NCBI GenBank assembly: GCA_019739215.1
Contig: JAHHDR010000023.1
Location: forward strand, 186,001-250,000
DNA length: 64,000 nt
Reading direction: 5' to 3'
Source: Rhizobium sp.
Lineage (GTDB): Bacteria > Pseudomonadota > Alphaproteobacteria > Rhizobiales > Rhizobiaceae
Below the pieces are notes generated by a model. It searched no databases. It was not told the DNA's origin and worked only from the letters and a program-made list of their open reading frames with translations. Positions 40,045 through 49,062 of the stretch are shown here, one piece after another; within the stretch, counting starts at the first letter, position 1, and each line of letters begins with the position of its first letter. A program made the position numbers and the translations under genes.

Positions 40045-40520
40045 GGGAGCAAATCTCCTCGGAAAGGCATGAAATGGCGGAAGACCGGCGGATGCAATCA
40101 TTGCATGCTGCCCGGAAGGCAGGCCGCGGGTTGATTGATTATTGAATGCTCGTCTTAATTTTGCCTTACAACACAAGGGCAGGCGCAAAAATTGACGAAT
40201 GTCGCGTCAGGTCGGCTCAGAGAAAGAGAAACTGCGCGATGAGGAGGGAGGCCAGGATCGACAGCGCGGTGACGGCGATAGCCGGGCGCCGGTCGATTCG
40301 GGCTGCCTTTGCCTTGGCCTTGCGGACGGAATTCTGATGCATGCGACGGGTCCCTCTACGCTCACTTTCGCCACGATGAGCGCAATCGTTTAAAAAAAGG
40401 CTGAAAGGCGCATTCCCAGCACTTGCCGGGCACTGATGGCGCGAATTTTGCGGCGCCCCCTCGCCATTTGCCGTGGAACAGCTATGATCGCCGCCGGGAG
40501 CAACAATAACCAGGTCCATC
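40045..40520. other. Region between chemoreceptor 3 and the glutamine synthetase gene
   Basis: This 476-base stretch separates divergent genes. It contains the chemoreceptor promoter side (AT-rich around 40130-40180), a possible 41-codon - strand gene at 40217-40342, and the upstream region of the glutamine synthetase gene, including GCCGGGAGCAACAAT just before its start. No other gene is convincing. Confidence 0.5.
40217..40342 (-). CDS. Possible small membrane protein (41 residues)
   Basis: The translation starts MHQNSVRKAKAKAARIDRR, strongly basic, followed by one membrane helix (AIAVTALSILASLLIAQFLFL) and a stop. AGAGGGAC lies upstream at a slightly long spacing. The positive-inside pattern is what a real single-pass small protein would show. 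No function can be proposed. Confidence 0.4.
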   Translation of the reverse strand: MHQNSVRKAKAKAARIDRRPAIAVTALSILASLLIAQFLFL

Positions 40521-41960
40521 ATGGCAGCCAAGAAAGTCCGCAGCAAGATCATCCACAAGACACCCTCCGCACAACCCAAACCATCTCCCACGACGCTCAA
40601 CACCCGCGGGGTTTCCAGCTGGAAGGAAGCCGCGGAATGGCTGCGGGCCCGCGGTATCGAGGACATCGAGTGCATCACGCCCGATCTCGCCGGTGTGCCG
40701 CGCGGCAAGATGATGCCGTCGTCGAAGTTCACGTCCAACACATCTCTCGCTTTGCCCTCGGCGATCTACCGTCATACGATCTCGGGCGAGTATCCGGATG
40801 AAACCGAGGAATTCCGCTACGATTCCCGCGACAGTGACATCAAGCTGGTCCCGGACCTGTCCACCCTGTCGGTCGTGCCGTGGGAGACGGATCCGACGGC
40901 CCAGGTCATCTGCGACATCGTCGACACAGATGGCAAGGCGGTCAGCTACACGCCGCGCAATGTCCTCAAGCATGTGATGGACCTGTACAGGCAGAAGGGC
41001 TGGAAGCCCGTCGTGGCACCCGAGATCGAGTTCTATCTCGTCGCCAAGAACGACGATCCCGACTATCCGCTGAAGCCGCCGACCGGCCGCTCCGGCCGCT
41101 CCATCCAGGGCGGGCAGGGCTACTCGATGGCGGGCATCAACGAGTTCGACGAACTGATCGACGACATCTATCACTTCTCGGCCGCGCAGGGGCTCGAGAT
41201 CGATACGCTGATCCACGAGGAGGGGCCGGCGCAGCTCGAGATCAACCTGCGCCACGGTGATCCCGTGGAACTGGCCGACCAGGTCTTCATGTTCAAGCGC
41301 ACGATCCGGGAGGCCGCGATGGGCCACGGCATCTATGCGACCTTCATGGCGAAGCCCATGCAGGGCCAGGCGGGTTCGGCCATGCACATCCACCAGTCGG
41401 TGGTGGACGCCAAGACGGGCAAGAACATCTTCTCCAATGCGGACGGTACGCCGTCGAAGGAGTTCTTCCACTTCATCGGCGGCATGCAGGCCTTCGTGCC
41501 CAAGACGCTGGTGATGATGGCGCCCTACGTGAATTCCTACCGGCGCCTGACGCCGGGCATGGCCGCGCCGGTCAACAATGCCTGGGGCAACGACAACAGG
41601 ACGACGGCGTTCCGCGTGCCGTTCTCGGATGCCGCGGCCCGCCGCGTGGAAAACCGGCTGCCGAGCTCGGATGCCAATCCCTATCTGGCGCTGGCGGCGT
41701 CTCTCGCCTGCGGGCTGCTCGGCATGATGCGGGGTGTCGAGCCGACCCCCCCATCCGACGGTACGGCGAACGAGGGCTCTGTCGAACTGCCGCGCGGATT
41801 GCTGGAAGGCCTTTCGCTTCTGGAGACCGAGCCGGCGCTGCGGGAGATCTTCGGCGACGAGTTCATCGGCATGTATGCCGGCGTCAAGCGCGGCGAATTC
41901 GAAACCTTCATGCAGGTGATCAGTCCCTGGGAGCGCGAATACCTGTTGCTCAACGTCTGA
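40521..41960 (+). CDS. Glutamine synthetase family protein, PuuA-like
   Basis: A 479-residue ATP-dependent ligase. Catalytic-domain motifs are APEIEFYLV, GPAQLEINLRHGDPV, GSAMHIHQSVVD and NNAWGNDNRTTAFRVP. The N-terminus has a basic tail and the beta-grasp part (ECITPDLAGVPRGKMMP). It belongs with gamma-glutamylpolyamine synthetases rather than the ammonia-assimilating GlnA. PuuA joins glutamate to putrescine; the PuuB-like oxidase at 31338 would act next. A strong terminator follows. Substrate inferred from family and context. Confidence 0.85.
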   Translation: MAAKKVRSKIIHKTPSAQPKPSPTTLNTRGVSSWKEAAEWLRARGIEDIECITPDLAGVPRGKMMPSSKFTSNTSLALPSAIYRHTISGEYPDETEEFRYDSRDSDIKLVPDLSTLSVVPWETDPTAQVICDIVDTDGKAVSYTPRNVLKHVMDLYRQKGWKPVVAPEIEFYLVAKNDDPDYPLKPPTGRSGRSIQGGQGYSMAGINEFDELIDDIYHFSAAQGLEIDTLIHEEGPAQLEINLRHGDPVELADQVFMFKRTIREAAMGHGIYATFMAKPMQGQAGSAMHIHQSVVDAKTGKNIFSNADGTPSKEFFHFIGGMQAFVPKTLVMMAPYVNSYRRLTPGMAAPVNNAWGNDNRTTAFRVPFSDAAARRVENRLPSSDANPYLALAASLACGLLGMMRGVEPTPPSDGTANEGSVELPRGLLEGLSLLETEPALREIFGDEFIGMYAGVKRGEFETFMQVISPWEREYLLLNV

Positions 41961-41976
41961 CTTTCGGCCTGCAAAC

Positions 41977-42004
41977 TGTCGGCCCGGAGTGATCCGGGCC
42001 GACA
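41977..42004 (+). terminator. Rho-independent terminator after the glutamine synthetase gene
   Basis: A perfect 12-bp stem (TGTCGGCCCGGA and its complement) with loop GTGA is followed by CCTTTTC. Confidence 0.8.
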
Positions 42005-42009
42005 CCTTT

Positions 42010-42162
42010 TCATGAACATGCATTGGACTTGCGCCGATGCCACGCGAAGATGCGCGCCCAGGGCGACTCCATTTCGCATGGCGGCTGCGGTTGGCGCGTT
42101 TCGCGGAAGTGGCCGCGTGACAGTGAATCGGCAAGCAGGACGGCCGTGAATATGTCGTGCAT
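42010..42162 (-). CDS. Possible small protein (50 residues)
   Basis: The translation starts MHDIFTAVLLADSLSRGHFRE and ends in a Trp/Arg-rich tail (ARIFAWHRRKSNACS). GAAAGGA lies seven bases before the ATG, a good ribosome-binding site. It is alone on the - strand between a terminator and the LysR gene. I do not recognise the family. Only the signal before the start and the clean stop support it. Confidence 0.4.
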   Translation of the reverse strand: MHDIFTAVLLADSLSRGHFRETRQPQPPCEMESPWARIFAWHRRKSNACS

Positions 42163-42358
42163 GGTTGTATCCTTTCTCAAGCAGCGGCGTCATCAGGACT
42201 TGCCCAGGCTACGGAAAGCGCCTGAAGGCCGGACACGTCGTGTCGGCGGGCCGGAATGCGGGTGGTCACAGGCCGCGTTTGACGCCCGCCGGACATCGCC
42301 AATCTATGCATCAATAATTGCTTTATCTACGCGCAAAAATGCGCCATATCTTTCATCT

Positions 42359-43234
42359 ATGAAAAAGATCGGATGGGACGCCTACGAGGTTTTCATTGCC
42401 GTCGCCCAGGGCGGCGGCCTGACCGGCGCCGCCCAGATCTCCGGCCTCAGCCCCGCCACGATCGGCCGCCGTGTGCTCGAACTCGAACAGTCGATCGGCC
42501 GCACGCTCTTTGCTCGCAGCAAGAGCGGCTATGCGCTGACCACCGACGGACAGATGCTGTTCGACCAGCTCAAGGCCATGGAGTCCGCCGTCCGCCGGGT
42601 CGAGAGCTGGCGCATGGAATCCGCGGGATCCGTGACATTGAGACTGGCCGTCGGCACCTGGAACGCGCGGCTCGTGGCTGAGAATTTCCGCGACATATGC
42701 ACCGAGCGTGACGGCTTCCGCGTCGAGATGACCGTGACGGAGACGCGCGCGCCGCTCGCCCACCGCGAGCACGATGTCGCGCTCCGCGCCCATCCGCCGG
42801 AAGAGATGAACCTCGCCTCGCGCCTTGTAGGCGACGTTGCCTACGCCGCCTATCGTGCCAAGAGTGCGCCGCAGTTCCTCCCCGAACGCTGGATCGCAGT
42901 GACCGAGGCTGACGCCATCTCCGGCTATCTTCGTTGGCCGCACGAAAAGCGGGCCTCCGATATCGCGGTGACGGTAACGCGCCCGCGCTCGCTGCTCGAC
43001 CTTGTCAGGGCCGGCGCGGGAAATGCGGTTCTGCCCTGTTTCATCGGCGACGCGGAGCCTGGCATCGAGCGCGCTGGCGACGAGATCCCGGAGTTGCGCC
43101 ACAGGCAATGGGTGGTGACCAACAATGACGACCGTTCGCGTCGCGAGATCCGCACCCTTGCCGACCGCCTCACGAAGCTACTAAAGGCACATCAGGATCT
43201 CTATGCGGGCAAGCGGCCCGTGAAGAGCAGTTAA
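42359..43234 (+). CDS. LysR-family transcriptional regulator
   Basis: A 291-residue regulator. An N-terminal winged helix (about residues 5-62; AAQISGLSPATIGRRVLELE) is joined to a periplasmic-binding-like effector domain (from ~88; VTLRLAVGTWNARLV). The start at 42359 (MKKIGWDAYEVF) matches the usual LysR N-terminus; the frame to 42023 is not supported. The downstream ROK-cutC pair may be its target, or it may be transcribed with them, since the gap to the ROK gene is only 12 bases. Confidence 0.88.
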   Translation: MKKIGWDAYEVFIAVAQGGGLTGAAQISGLSPATIGRRVLELEQSIGRTLFARSKSGYALTTDGQMLFDQLKAMESAVRRVESWRMESAGSVTLRLAVGTWNARLVAENFRDICTERDGFRVEMTVTETRAPLAHREHDVALRAHPPEEMNLASRLVGDVAYAAYRAKSAPQFLPERWIAVTEADAISGYLRWPHEKRASDIAVTVTRPRSLLDLVRAGAGNAVLPCFIGDAEPGIERAGDEIPELRHRQWVVTNNDDRSRREIRTLADRLTKLLKAHQDLYAGKRPVKSS

Positions 43235-43246
43235 CGGGAATCCGGT

Positions 43247-44158
43247 ATGGCCATCGTCTGCTTCGATATCGGCGGCAGTTTCATCAGGGGTGCGGTCGCC
43301 CTGACACCAAGGGATATCGCGCCGCTCCCGCCGCGACCCACCCCGCTGGATGACTTCGACGCCTTTGCGACGACCCTGATCGGGGTCATCGCCGCCAGCG
43401 ATATTCGCCCCGAACGGGTCGCGCTTTCGATCACCGGCATCATCGACCCCGAGACCGGGATCGCCACGGTCGCCAACATTCCCTGCATCCACCGCCGGGC
43501 GTTGCGCGGCGACCTGCAGGCGAGGCTCGGCATCGAGGTCCTGATCGCCAATGATGCGGATTGCTTCGCGCTCGCCGAAGCCGGGCTGGGCGCGGGCAGG
43601 GGGCATTCGATCGTCCTCGGCGCAATTCTTGGCAGCGGCGTCGGCGGGGGGCTCGTCGTCGATGGCCGGCTCGTCAATTCCGCCGGCGGATTTGCCGGAG
43701 AGTGGGGCCATGGCCCTGTTCTCCCGACCTATGCCGGCGACCCGCCCGTCGCCATTCCCGCCTGGGACTGCGCCTGCGGCCAGAAGCGGTGCCTCAACAC
43801 CGTCGGCGGCGCCCGCGGTCTGGAGCGTCTGCATCTGGAACTGCATCATGAGAACCGCACAAGCCGCGAGATCGTCGACGGCTGGCAGTCCGGCGATGTC
43901 GATGCGCAGCGCACCATCGGCCTCTACATCGAACTCGTCTCGGCACCGCTCGCGCTTGCCGTCAACATCACCGGAGCCTCGATCGTGCCGGTCGGAGGAG
44001 GATTGGCGCGTTCTGGACCGTTGATTGACTCCCTCGACGCCGCCGTTCGTGCGCGCACGCTCAGGAACTTCGGCCGCCCGCTCGTGGTGCCGGGATCGCT
44101 GACGATCGAGCCCGGCCTCGCCGGGGCCGCGCTGCTCGGGCTTGGGGCGAGCGGATGA
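43247..44158 (+). CDS. ROK-family sugar kinase
   Basis: A 303-residue kinase. The phosphate motif FDIGGSFIRGA lies near residue 6, the catalytic Asp in IANDADCFALAEA, and GILGSGVGGGLV-like LGAILGSGVGGGL follows. The zinc site of ROK proteins is visible as GEWGH plus CACGQKRC. The likely substrate is N-acetylglucosamine or glucose; the sequence does not decide. It overlaps cutC by four bases. Confidence 0.85.
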   Translation: MAIVCFDIGGSFIRGAVALTPRDIAPLPPRPTPLDDFDAFATTLIGVIAASDIRPERVALSITGIIDPETGIATVANIPCIHRRALRGDLQARLGIEVLIANDADCFALAEAGLGAGRGHSIVLGAILGSGVGGGLVVDGRLVNSAGGFAGEWGHGPVLPTYAGDPPVAIPAWDCACGQKRCLNTVGGARGLERLHLELHHENRTSREIVDGWQSGDVDAQRTIGLYIELVSAPLALAVNITGASIVPVGGGLARSGPLIDSLDAAVRARTLRNFGRPLVVPGSLTIEPGLAGAALLGLGASG

Positions 44159-44895
44159 GCGGGATCCTGCTCGAAGTCTGCATCGACGATCTGGCGGGGC
44201 TGGATGCGGCCATTGCCGGCGGTGTCGACCGCATCGAACTGTGCAGCGCGCTGGCTCTCGGAGGCCTCACCCCATCCCTGGGTCTGATGGAGGTGGCGGG
44301 AACTTTCGACATTCCCTGCCATGCCATGATACGGCCGCGCGCCGGGGATTTCGTCTATTCCGAGGAGGAGATCGAGGTGATGCTCGCGGACATAGCGGCG
44401 GCCCGGACCGCCGGCCTTGCCGGTGTCGTCCTCGGCGCGAGCCTGCCGGACGGTCGCCTCGACAGCTTCGTGCTCGAAACGCTGGCAAAGGCAGCCCACG
44501 GCCTTGATCTCACCCTGCACCGCGCCTTCGATCTCGTACCCGCCATTCCGGAAGCGGTCGAGATCGCCGTCAGGCTTGGGTTTGCGCGCATCCTGACGTC
44601 GGGTCGGGCGGCGACCGCGCTGGATGGTCTCGATGATCTCAAGCAGGCGATCGCCCTCGCTGGCGCGCGGATTGCGATCATGCCGGGTTCCGGCATTTCG
44701 CCTGGCAATGCCGCACGCTTCCTCGACCTGGGCGTGAAGGAGATCCATGCCTCCTGCTCGGTTCCGGCGGAGCCGTGCGCCGGCAAGGTCGAGGCCTTCG
44801 GTTTTGGGCTGCCCTCCGCACGGCGCACCGATTCCGCCACGGTGGCTGCACTCAAGACGGCGCTTGGCGGCACCGGGAGTTTGGGGCAGGCGTGA
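44155..44895 (+). CDS. cutC: CutC family protein
   Basis: A 246-residue TIM-barrel protein starting MSGILLEVCIDDLAGLDAAI, with GGVDRIELCSALALGGLTPS and LTLHRAFDL, the signature of CutC. The family was named for copper homeostasis in E. coli, but that role has been questioned and the activity is not established. It is translationally coupled to the ROK kinase, which suggests a role in sugar or amino-sugar metabolism here. The stop abuts the convergent cupin gene. Confidence 0.85.
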   Translation: MSGILLEVCIDDLAGLDAAIAGGVDRIELCSALALGGLTPSLGLMEVAGTFDIPCHAMIRPRAGDFVYSEEEIEVMLADIAAARTAGLAGVVLGASLPDGRLDSFVLETLAKAAHGLDLTLHRAFDLVPAIPEAVEIAVRLGFARILTSGRAATALDGLDDLKQAIALAGARIAIMPGSGISPGNAARFLDLGVKEIHASCSVPAEPCAGKVEAFGFGLPSARRTDSATVAALKTALGGTGSLGQA

Positions 44896-45378
44896 TCAGT
44901 CGTAGTCATGCTCGGCGCCGAGCGGCGGGCCGACATTGGTGATGTTGTGGGTCCTGTGCAACGCTTCGAATTCCGCTGACGCCGCGGAATTAGGCCCGAG
45001 CCCAGACCGGAAGAATTCTTCCATCCTGAGCGCCGGGGAATAGGCAACCAGCATGCGGGCCTGCCGAGTCAGGCTCCGGAAGGTGTGTGCCACCATGCGG
45101 GGACCGAAGACGGAGTCGCCCGGTTGCGCACGAAACTTGTTGTCTCCGACCTGAAACAGGAATTCCCCTTCGAGCACCATGAACCACTCGTCCTGAAGTT
45201 CATGATAGTGCAGGGGCGGCCCGCCCTGGATGTCGCGGAACGTATCGAACACGCTCATGCCGCCGCTGGTGTCGACGGCCGAGACCTTGCAGTCGAACCG
45301 CCCGTTGAGAAATCTTGCGGGACTGCCGAAGCGGTCTTCGCCGAACCCGATCTTATGGCCCAAATCCGCTCTGTCCAT
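44896..45378 (-). CDS. Cupin-domain protein
   Basis: A 160-residue protein with one cupin barrel. The metal-binding motif 1 is seen as PPLHYHELQDEWFMVLEGE, and motif 2 as GDSVFGPRMVAHTF. Such proteins may be dioxygenases, isomerases or sensors; the substrate cannot be told. The ATG at 45378 follows GGGAG. It is convergent with cutC and has no obvious partner. Confidence 0.75.
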   Translation of the reverse strand: MDRADLGHKIGFGEDRFGSPARFLNGRFDCKVSAVDTSGGMSVFDTFRDIQGGPPLHYHELQDEWFMVLEGEFLFQVGDNKFRAQPGDSVFGPRMVAHTFRSLTRQARMLVAYSPALRMEEFFRSGLGPNSAASAEFEALHRTHNITNVGPPLGAEHDYD

Positions 45379-45472
45379 GATGCTGCTCCCGCCCGGGCTT
45401 ATAGTGCATGCATCGACGAAATATAAATCGCAGGTTGAAAGGCGTCAATTCCGGCAGCTCGCGGCACCGGAC

Positions 45473-45506
45473 GCAAAAGACCCGGACCGTGCTGGACGGC
45501 CCGGGT
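45473..45506 (-). terminator. Terminator after the 77-residue protein gene
   Basis: Read on the - strand, ACCCGGGCCGT and ACGGTCCGGGT form an 11-bp stem with one mismatch and a five-base loop, followed by CTTTTGCG. Confidence 0.6.
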
Positions 45507-45545
45507 ATCAATGCCGCAGGTAAGGCGGCAGGGTAATTCGAGGTC

Positions 45546-45779
45546 TCAGCGCCCCTGCGTCACGATGACAGGAATCATCAGGTCGCCCCAGTTGCCTTCG
45601 TTGTGATGGCGGGCCGAGCGGATCAGCTCGACCGACACGCCGGCATCGACCGCCTTCATCACGGCATGGTTGAGGCGATGCAGGTCATTGGCGACCATGC
45701 GGATCGCCGCCTGCTGCTCGGCGCTCATCGCGGTCGCCTGTTCTTCGGCACGTTCCTTGACGCGGGTCTGGACACTCAT
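45546..45779 (-). CDS. Small helical protein downstream of aceA
   Basis: A 77-residue protein starting MSVQTRVKERAEEQATAM, helical, with IRMVANDLHRLNHAVMKAVDAG and a C-terminal strand MIPVIVTQGR. GAGGAG precedes the ATG at 45779. It lies downstream of aceA in the same direction, separated by a RIME-like repeat, so it may be cotranscribed. I do not know a function. Confidence 0.65.
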   Translation of the reverse strand: MSVQTRVKERAEEQATAMSAEQQAAIRMVANDLHRLNHAVMKAVDAGVSVELIRSARHHNEGNWGDLMIPVIVTQGR

Positions 45780-45840
45780 GGCATTTCTCCTCTTTTGGTC
45801 TGGGGGTTGTTGAATATTGATGTTTTTGAAGTGAGGATTC

Positions 45841-45968
45841 ACCCCTCACCAAACTCCAGCCAGGGTTCACTCTGTACACCCGGCTTTCGTATCCTCTCCC
45901 CTTGTGGGAGAGGATAGTTCGCCCCCGAGAGCCGTCAGGCGATCGGCTGGACGAACTTGGTGAGGGGT
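45841..45968. repeat. RIME-like palindromic repeat element
   Basis: A 128-base element bounded by a perfect 12-bp inverted repeat (ACCCCTCACCAA at 45841, TTGGTGAGGGGT ending at 45968). Inside is a second perfect hairpin, TATCCTCTCCC (45890-45900) with GGGAGAGGATA (45906-45916). The sequence and layout resemble the Rhizobium-specific intergenic mosaic elements (RIME) found in many copies in rhizobial genomes. It lies between aceA and the small gene and could form a strong structure in their transcript. Confidence 0.75.
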
Positions 45969-45976
45969 AAGACGCC

Positions 45977-47266
<1,290 letters not shown>

Positions 47267-47344
47267 AGCAAACTCCCTGTGCTAGGCTCACCTTCGGATC
47301 ACGGCGTGGGAGGCGAATGACCCGATCGATTTGATGTGACGAGA

Positions 47345-47484
47345 TTTACATTGCGATGCGATAGCGCGCTACACAATACCTGAATATCTCGATGAAATTC
47401 GAGTAAGAGTGTCTTGCGCTTTACAGGATCTGCTTGTAAATTTGTAAACTGTGTAAAGTTGACCTGTGGGAATAATCTGTAAAG
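47345..47484. promoter_or_regulatory. Cluster of TGTAAA/TTTACA motifs between aceA and its regulator
   Basis: Six copies lie in 140 bases: TTTACA at 47345 and 47420, and TGTAAA at 47435, 47443, 47452 and 47479. The closest three are spaced 8-9 bases apart. RamB/ScfR-type regulators bind related AT-rich sites near aceA-type genes, so these are probable operators for the adjacent regulator. The exact site is not defined by one example. Confidence 0.5.
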
Positions 47485-47493
47485 GCAGTGACA

Positions 47494-48909
47494 ATGGCCG
47501 AGGCCAAGATCTTCGCCGGACCCCGCGTCCGGCGCATGCGCAAACGCCTGGGCGTGACCCAGACGGCGATGGCCGAAGGGCTTGGCATCTCGCCGTCCTA
47601 TCTCAACCTCATCGAACGCAACCAGCGGCCGCTGACGGTTCAGCTCATCCTGAGGATGGCGTCGGTCTACAAGATCGACGTCGAGGATCTGCAGGGGGAG
47701 ACCGGCTCGACCGCGGGTGAATTGCGCCAGGTCTTTGCCGATCCGCTGCTGTCGGGGGAAATTCCCGGCGGCGAAGAACTGGCCGAGATGGCCGAAGCGG
47801 CACCCAATGCCGCCCAGGGCATGGTCAAGCTCTATCGCGCCTATCGCGAACAGGCGGAGCGGTTGTCGGATCTCGCAGGACTGCTTGCCCAGGCCGGCCA
47901 CGATCCGGCCCTGTCAGGCGCGCGCCTACCGATGGACGAGGTGCGGGACCGGCTTGAGACCCGCCCCAATCATTTCGCCCTGATCGACGCGGCGGCGGAG
48001 GGCTTCCATGCTCGCATCGGCGCGGCCGAGGATGTCGCCACCGCGCTGCGCGAATGGTTGCGGACCCAGCACGGCATCGTCGTCCGCACGCTGCCGGTGC
48101 ATGCCATGCCCAATCTCCGCCGCCGCTATGACCGCCATTCCATGCGGCTCTTTCTCTCCGAACGGCTCTATCCGCATGACCAGTTGCGCGAGATGGCGCA
48201 GGAGGCCTGCCAGATCGCTTTGCGCGAGGAGATTTCGGCGGCCGTCGATGCACTCGACCTGTCATCCGTCGAGGCGCGCCGCATTGCTCGATTTGAGCTT
48301 GCCCGCTATGCGGCGCTTGCGGTGATGATGCCCTATGGCGAGTTTCTGTCTGCCGCACGGCGTACGCGTTACGATCTGTCGATCCTCTGCGCGCGGTTCC
48401 GGGTGTCGTTCGAGCAGGCTGCGACACGGCTGACCAGTCTTGCGCGACCGGGCGCACAAGGCATCCCGTTCTTCCTCATGGAAATCGACATTGCCGCCAA
48501 TCGCATTCGCCGCGCCGGTACCACGGGCTTTCCGGGGGCGCCATTCGGCGGGCACTGTCCCAAGCTCAACGTCTACCAGGCCTTCGCCATGCCGGGACAG
48601 GTGCTGGTCGATACGGTGGAGATGCCGGGGCGCGCGCGCTACCTCACATTGTCGCGGACGCTGGAAGGCCCGATCTCCGGATTCGGAGAGCGCGTGCGGC
48701 GTACGGCACTTCTCCTGGGATGCGACGCGGAAGCCGCCGCCGAGACGGTCTATTCGGCTGCTGCCGCGGCCGGGACGCCCGTCCTGTCTGGTCCGGCCTG
48801 TCGTCTCTGCGAACGCCCGGGCTGTCTCGCGCGGGCCGAGCCTCCGGTGACGCGTCCACTCGGCCTCGACGAGATGGTCGCGGGAATGAGTGTCTTTGAT
48901 TTCCAGTAA
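47494..48909 (+). CDS. ScfR/RamB-type transcriptional regulator of acetate metabolism
   Basis: A 471-residue regulator. An XRE-type helix-turn-helix (about residues 8-63; GVTQTAMAEGLGISPSYLNLIE) is followed by a central IrrE-like region that lacks a clear HExxH metal motif. A C-terminal domain holds the cysteine cluster CRLCERPGC. RamB in Corynebacterium and ScfR relatives control isocitrate lyase genes, and this gene is divergent from aceA. The ATG at 47494 is preferred over a GTG at 47488 because of its spacing from AAAGG. Confidence 0.88.
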   Translation: MAEAKIFAGPRVRRMRKRLGVTQTAMAEGLGISPSYLNLIERNQRPLTVQLILRMASVYKIDVEDLQGETGSTAGELRQVFADPLLSGEIPGGEELAEMAEAAPNAAQGMVKLYRAYREQAERLSDLAGLLAQAGHDPALSGARLPMDEVRDRLETRPNHFALIDAAAEGFHARIGAAEDVATALREWLRTQHGIVVRTLPVHAMPNLRRRYDRHSMRLFLSERLYPHDQLREMAQEACQIALREEISAAVDALDLSSVEARRIARFELARYAALAVMMPYGEFLSAARRTRYDLSILCARFRVSFEQAATRLTSLARPGAQGIPFFLMEIDIAANRIRRAGTTGFPGAPFGGHCPKLNVYQAFAMPGQVLVDTVEMPGRARYLTLSRTLEGPISGFGERVRRTALLLGCDAEAAAETVYSAAAAAGTPVLSGPACRLCERPGCLARAEPPVTRPLGLDEMVAGMSVFDFQ

Positions 48910-49062
48910 GGCGCCCGCCGACCGATAACGCGCCGATCACACTGTAAAGATTTATAGATTTTTTTGTTGTCGCCCGCCGCATTCCTTCCTAATCTCTCCG
49001 TGCGAGTGGGAAACCGGTAATCAATAACAAGCATTTCCTTACCGGGAAAACAGGAGAAAAAT

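Larger units (their letters stand above)
41961..42358. other. Region between the glutamine synthetase and LysR genes
   Basis: This 398-base stretch holds the terminator at 41977-42004, a possible 50-codon - strand gene (42010-42162) and an AT-rich promoter-like part just before the LysR gene (ATCAATAATTGCTTTATC near 42310). Confidence 0.5.

Noticed and set aside
40482..42134. A 550-codon - strand frame opposite the glutamine synthetase gene
   Set aside because: The glutamine synthetase motifs are intact on the + strand and the mirror frame is Arg/His-rich without known motifs.
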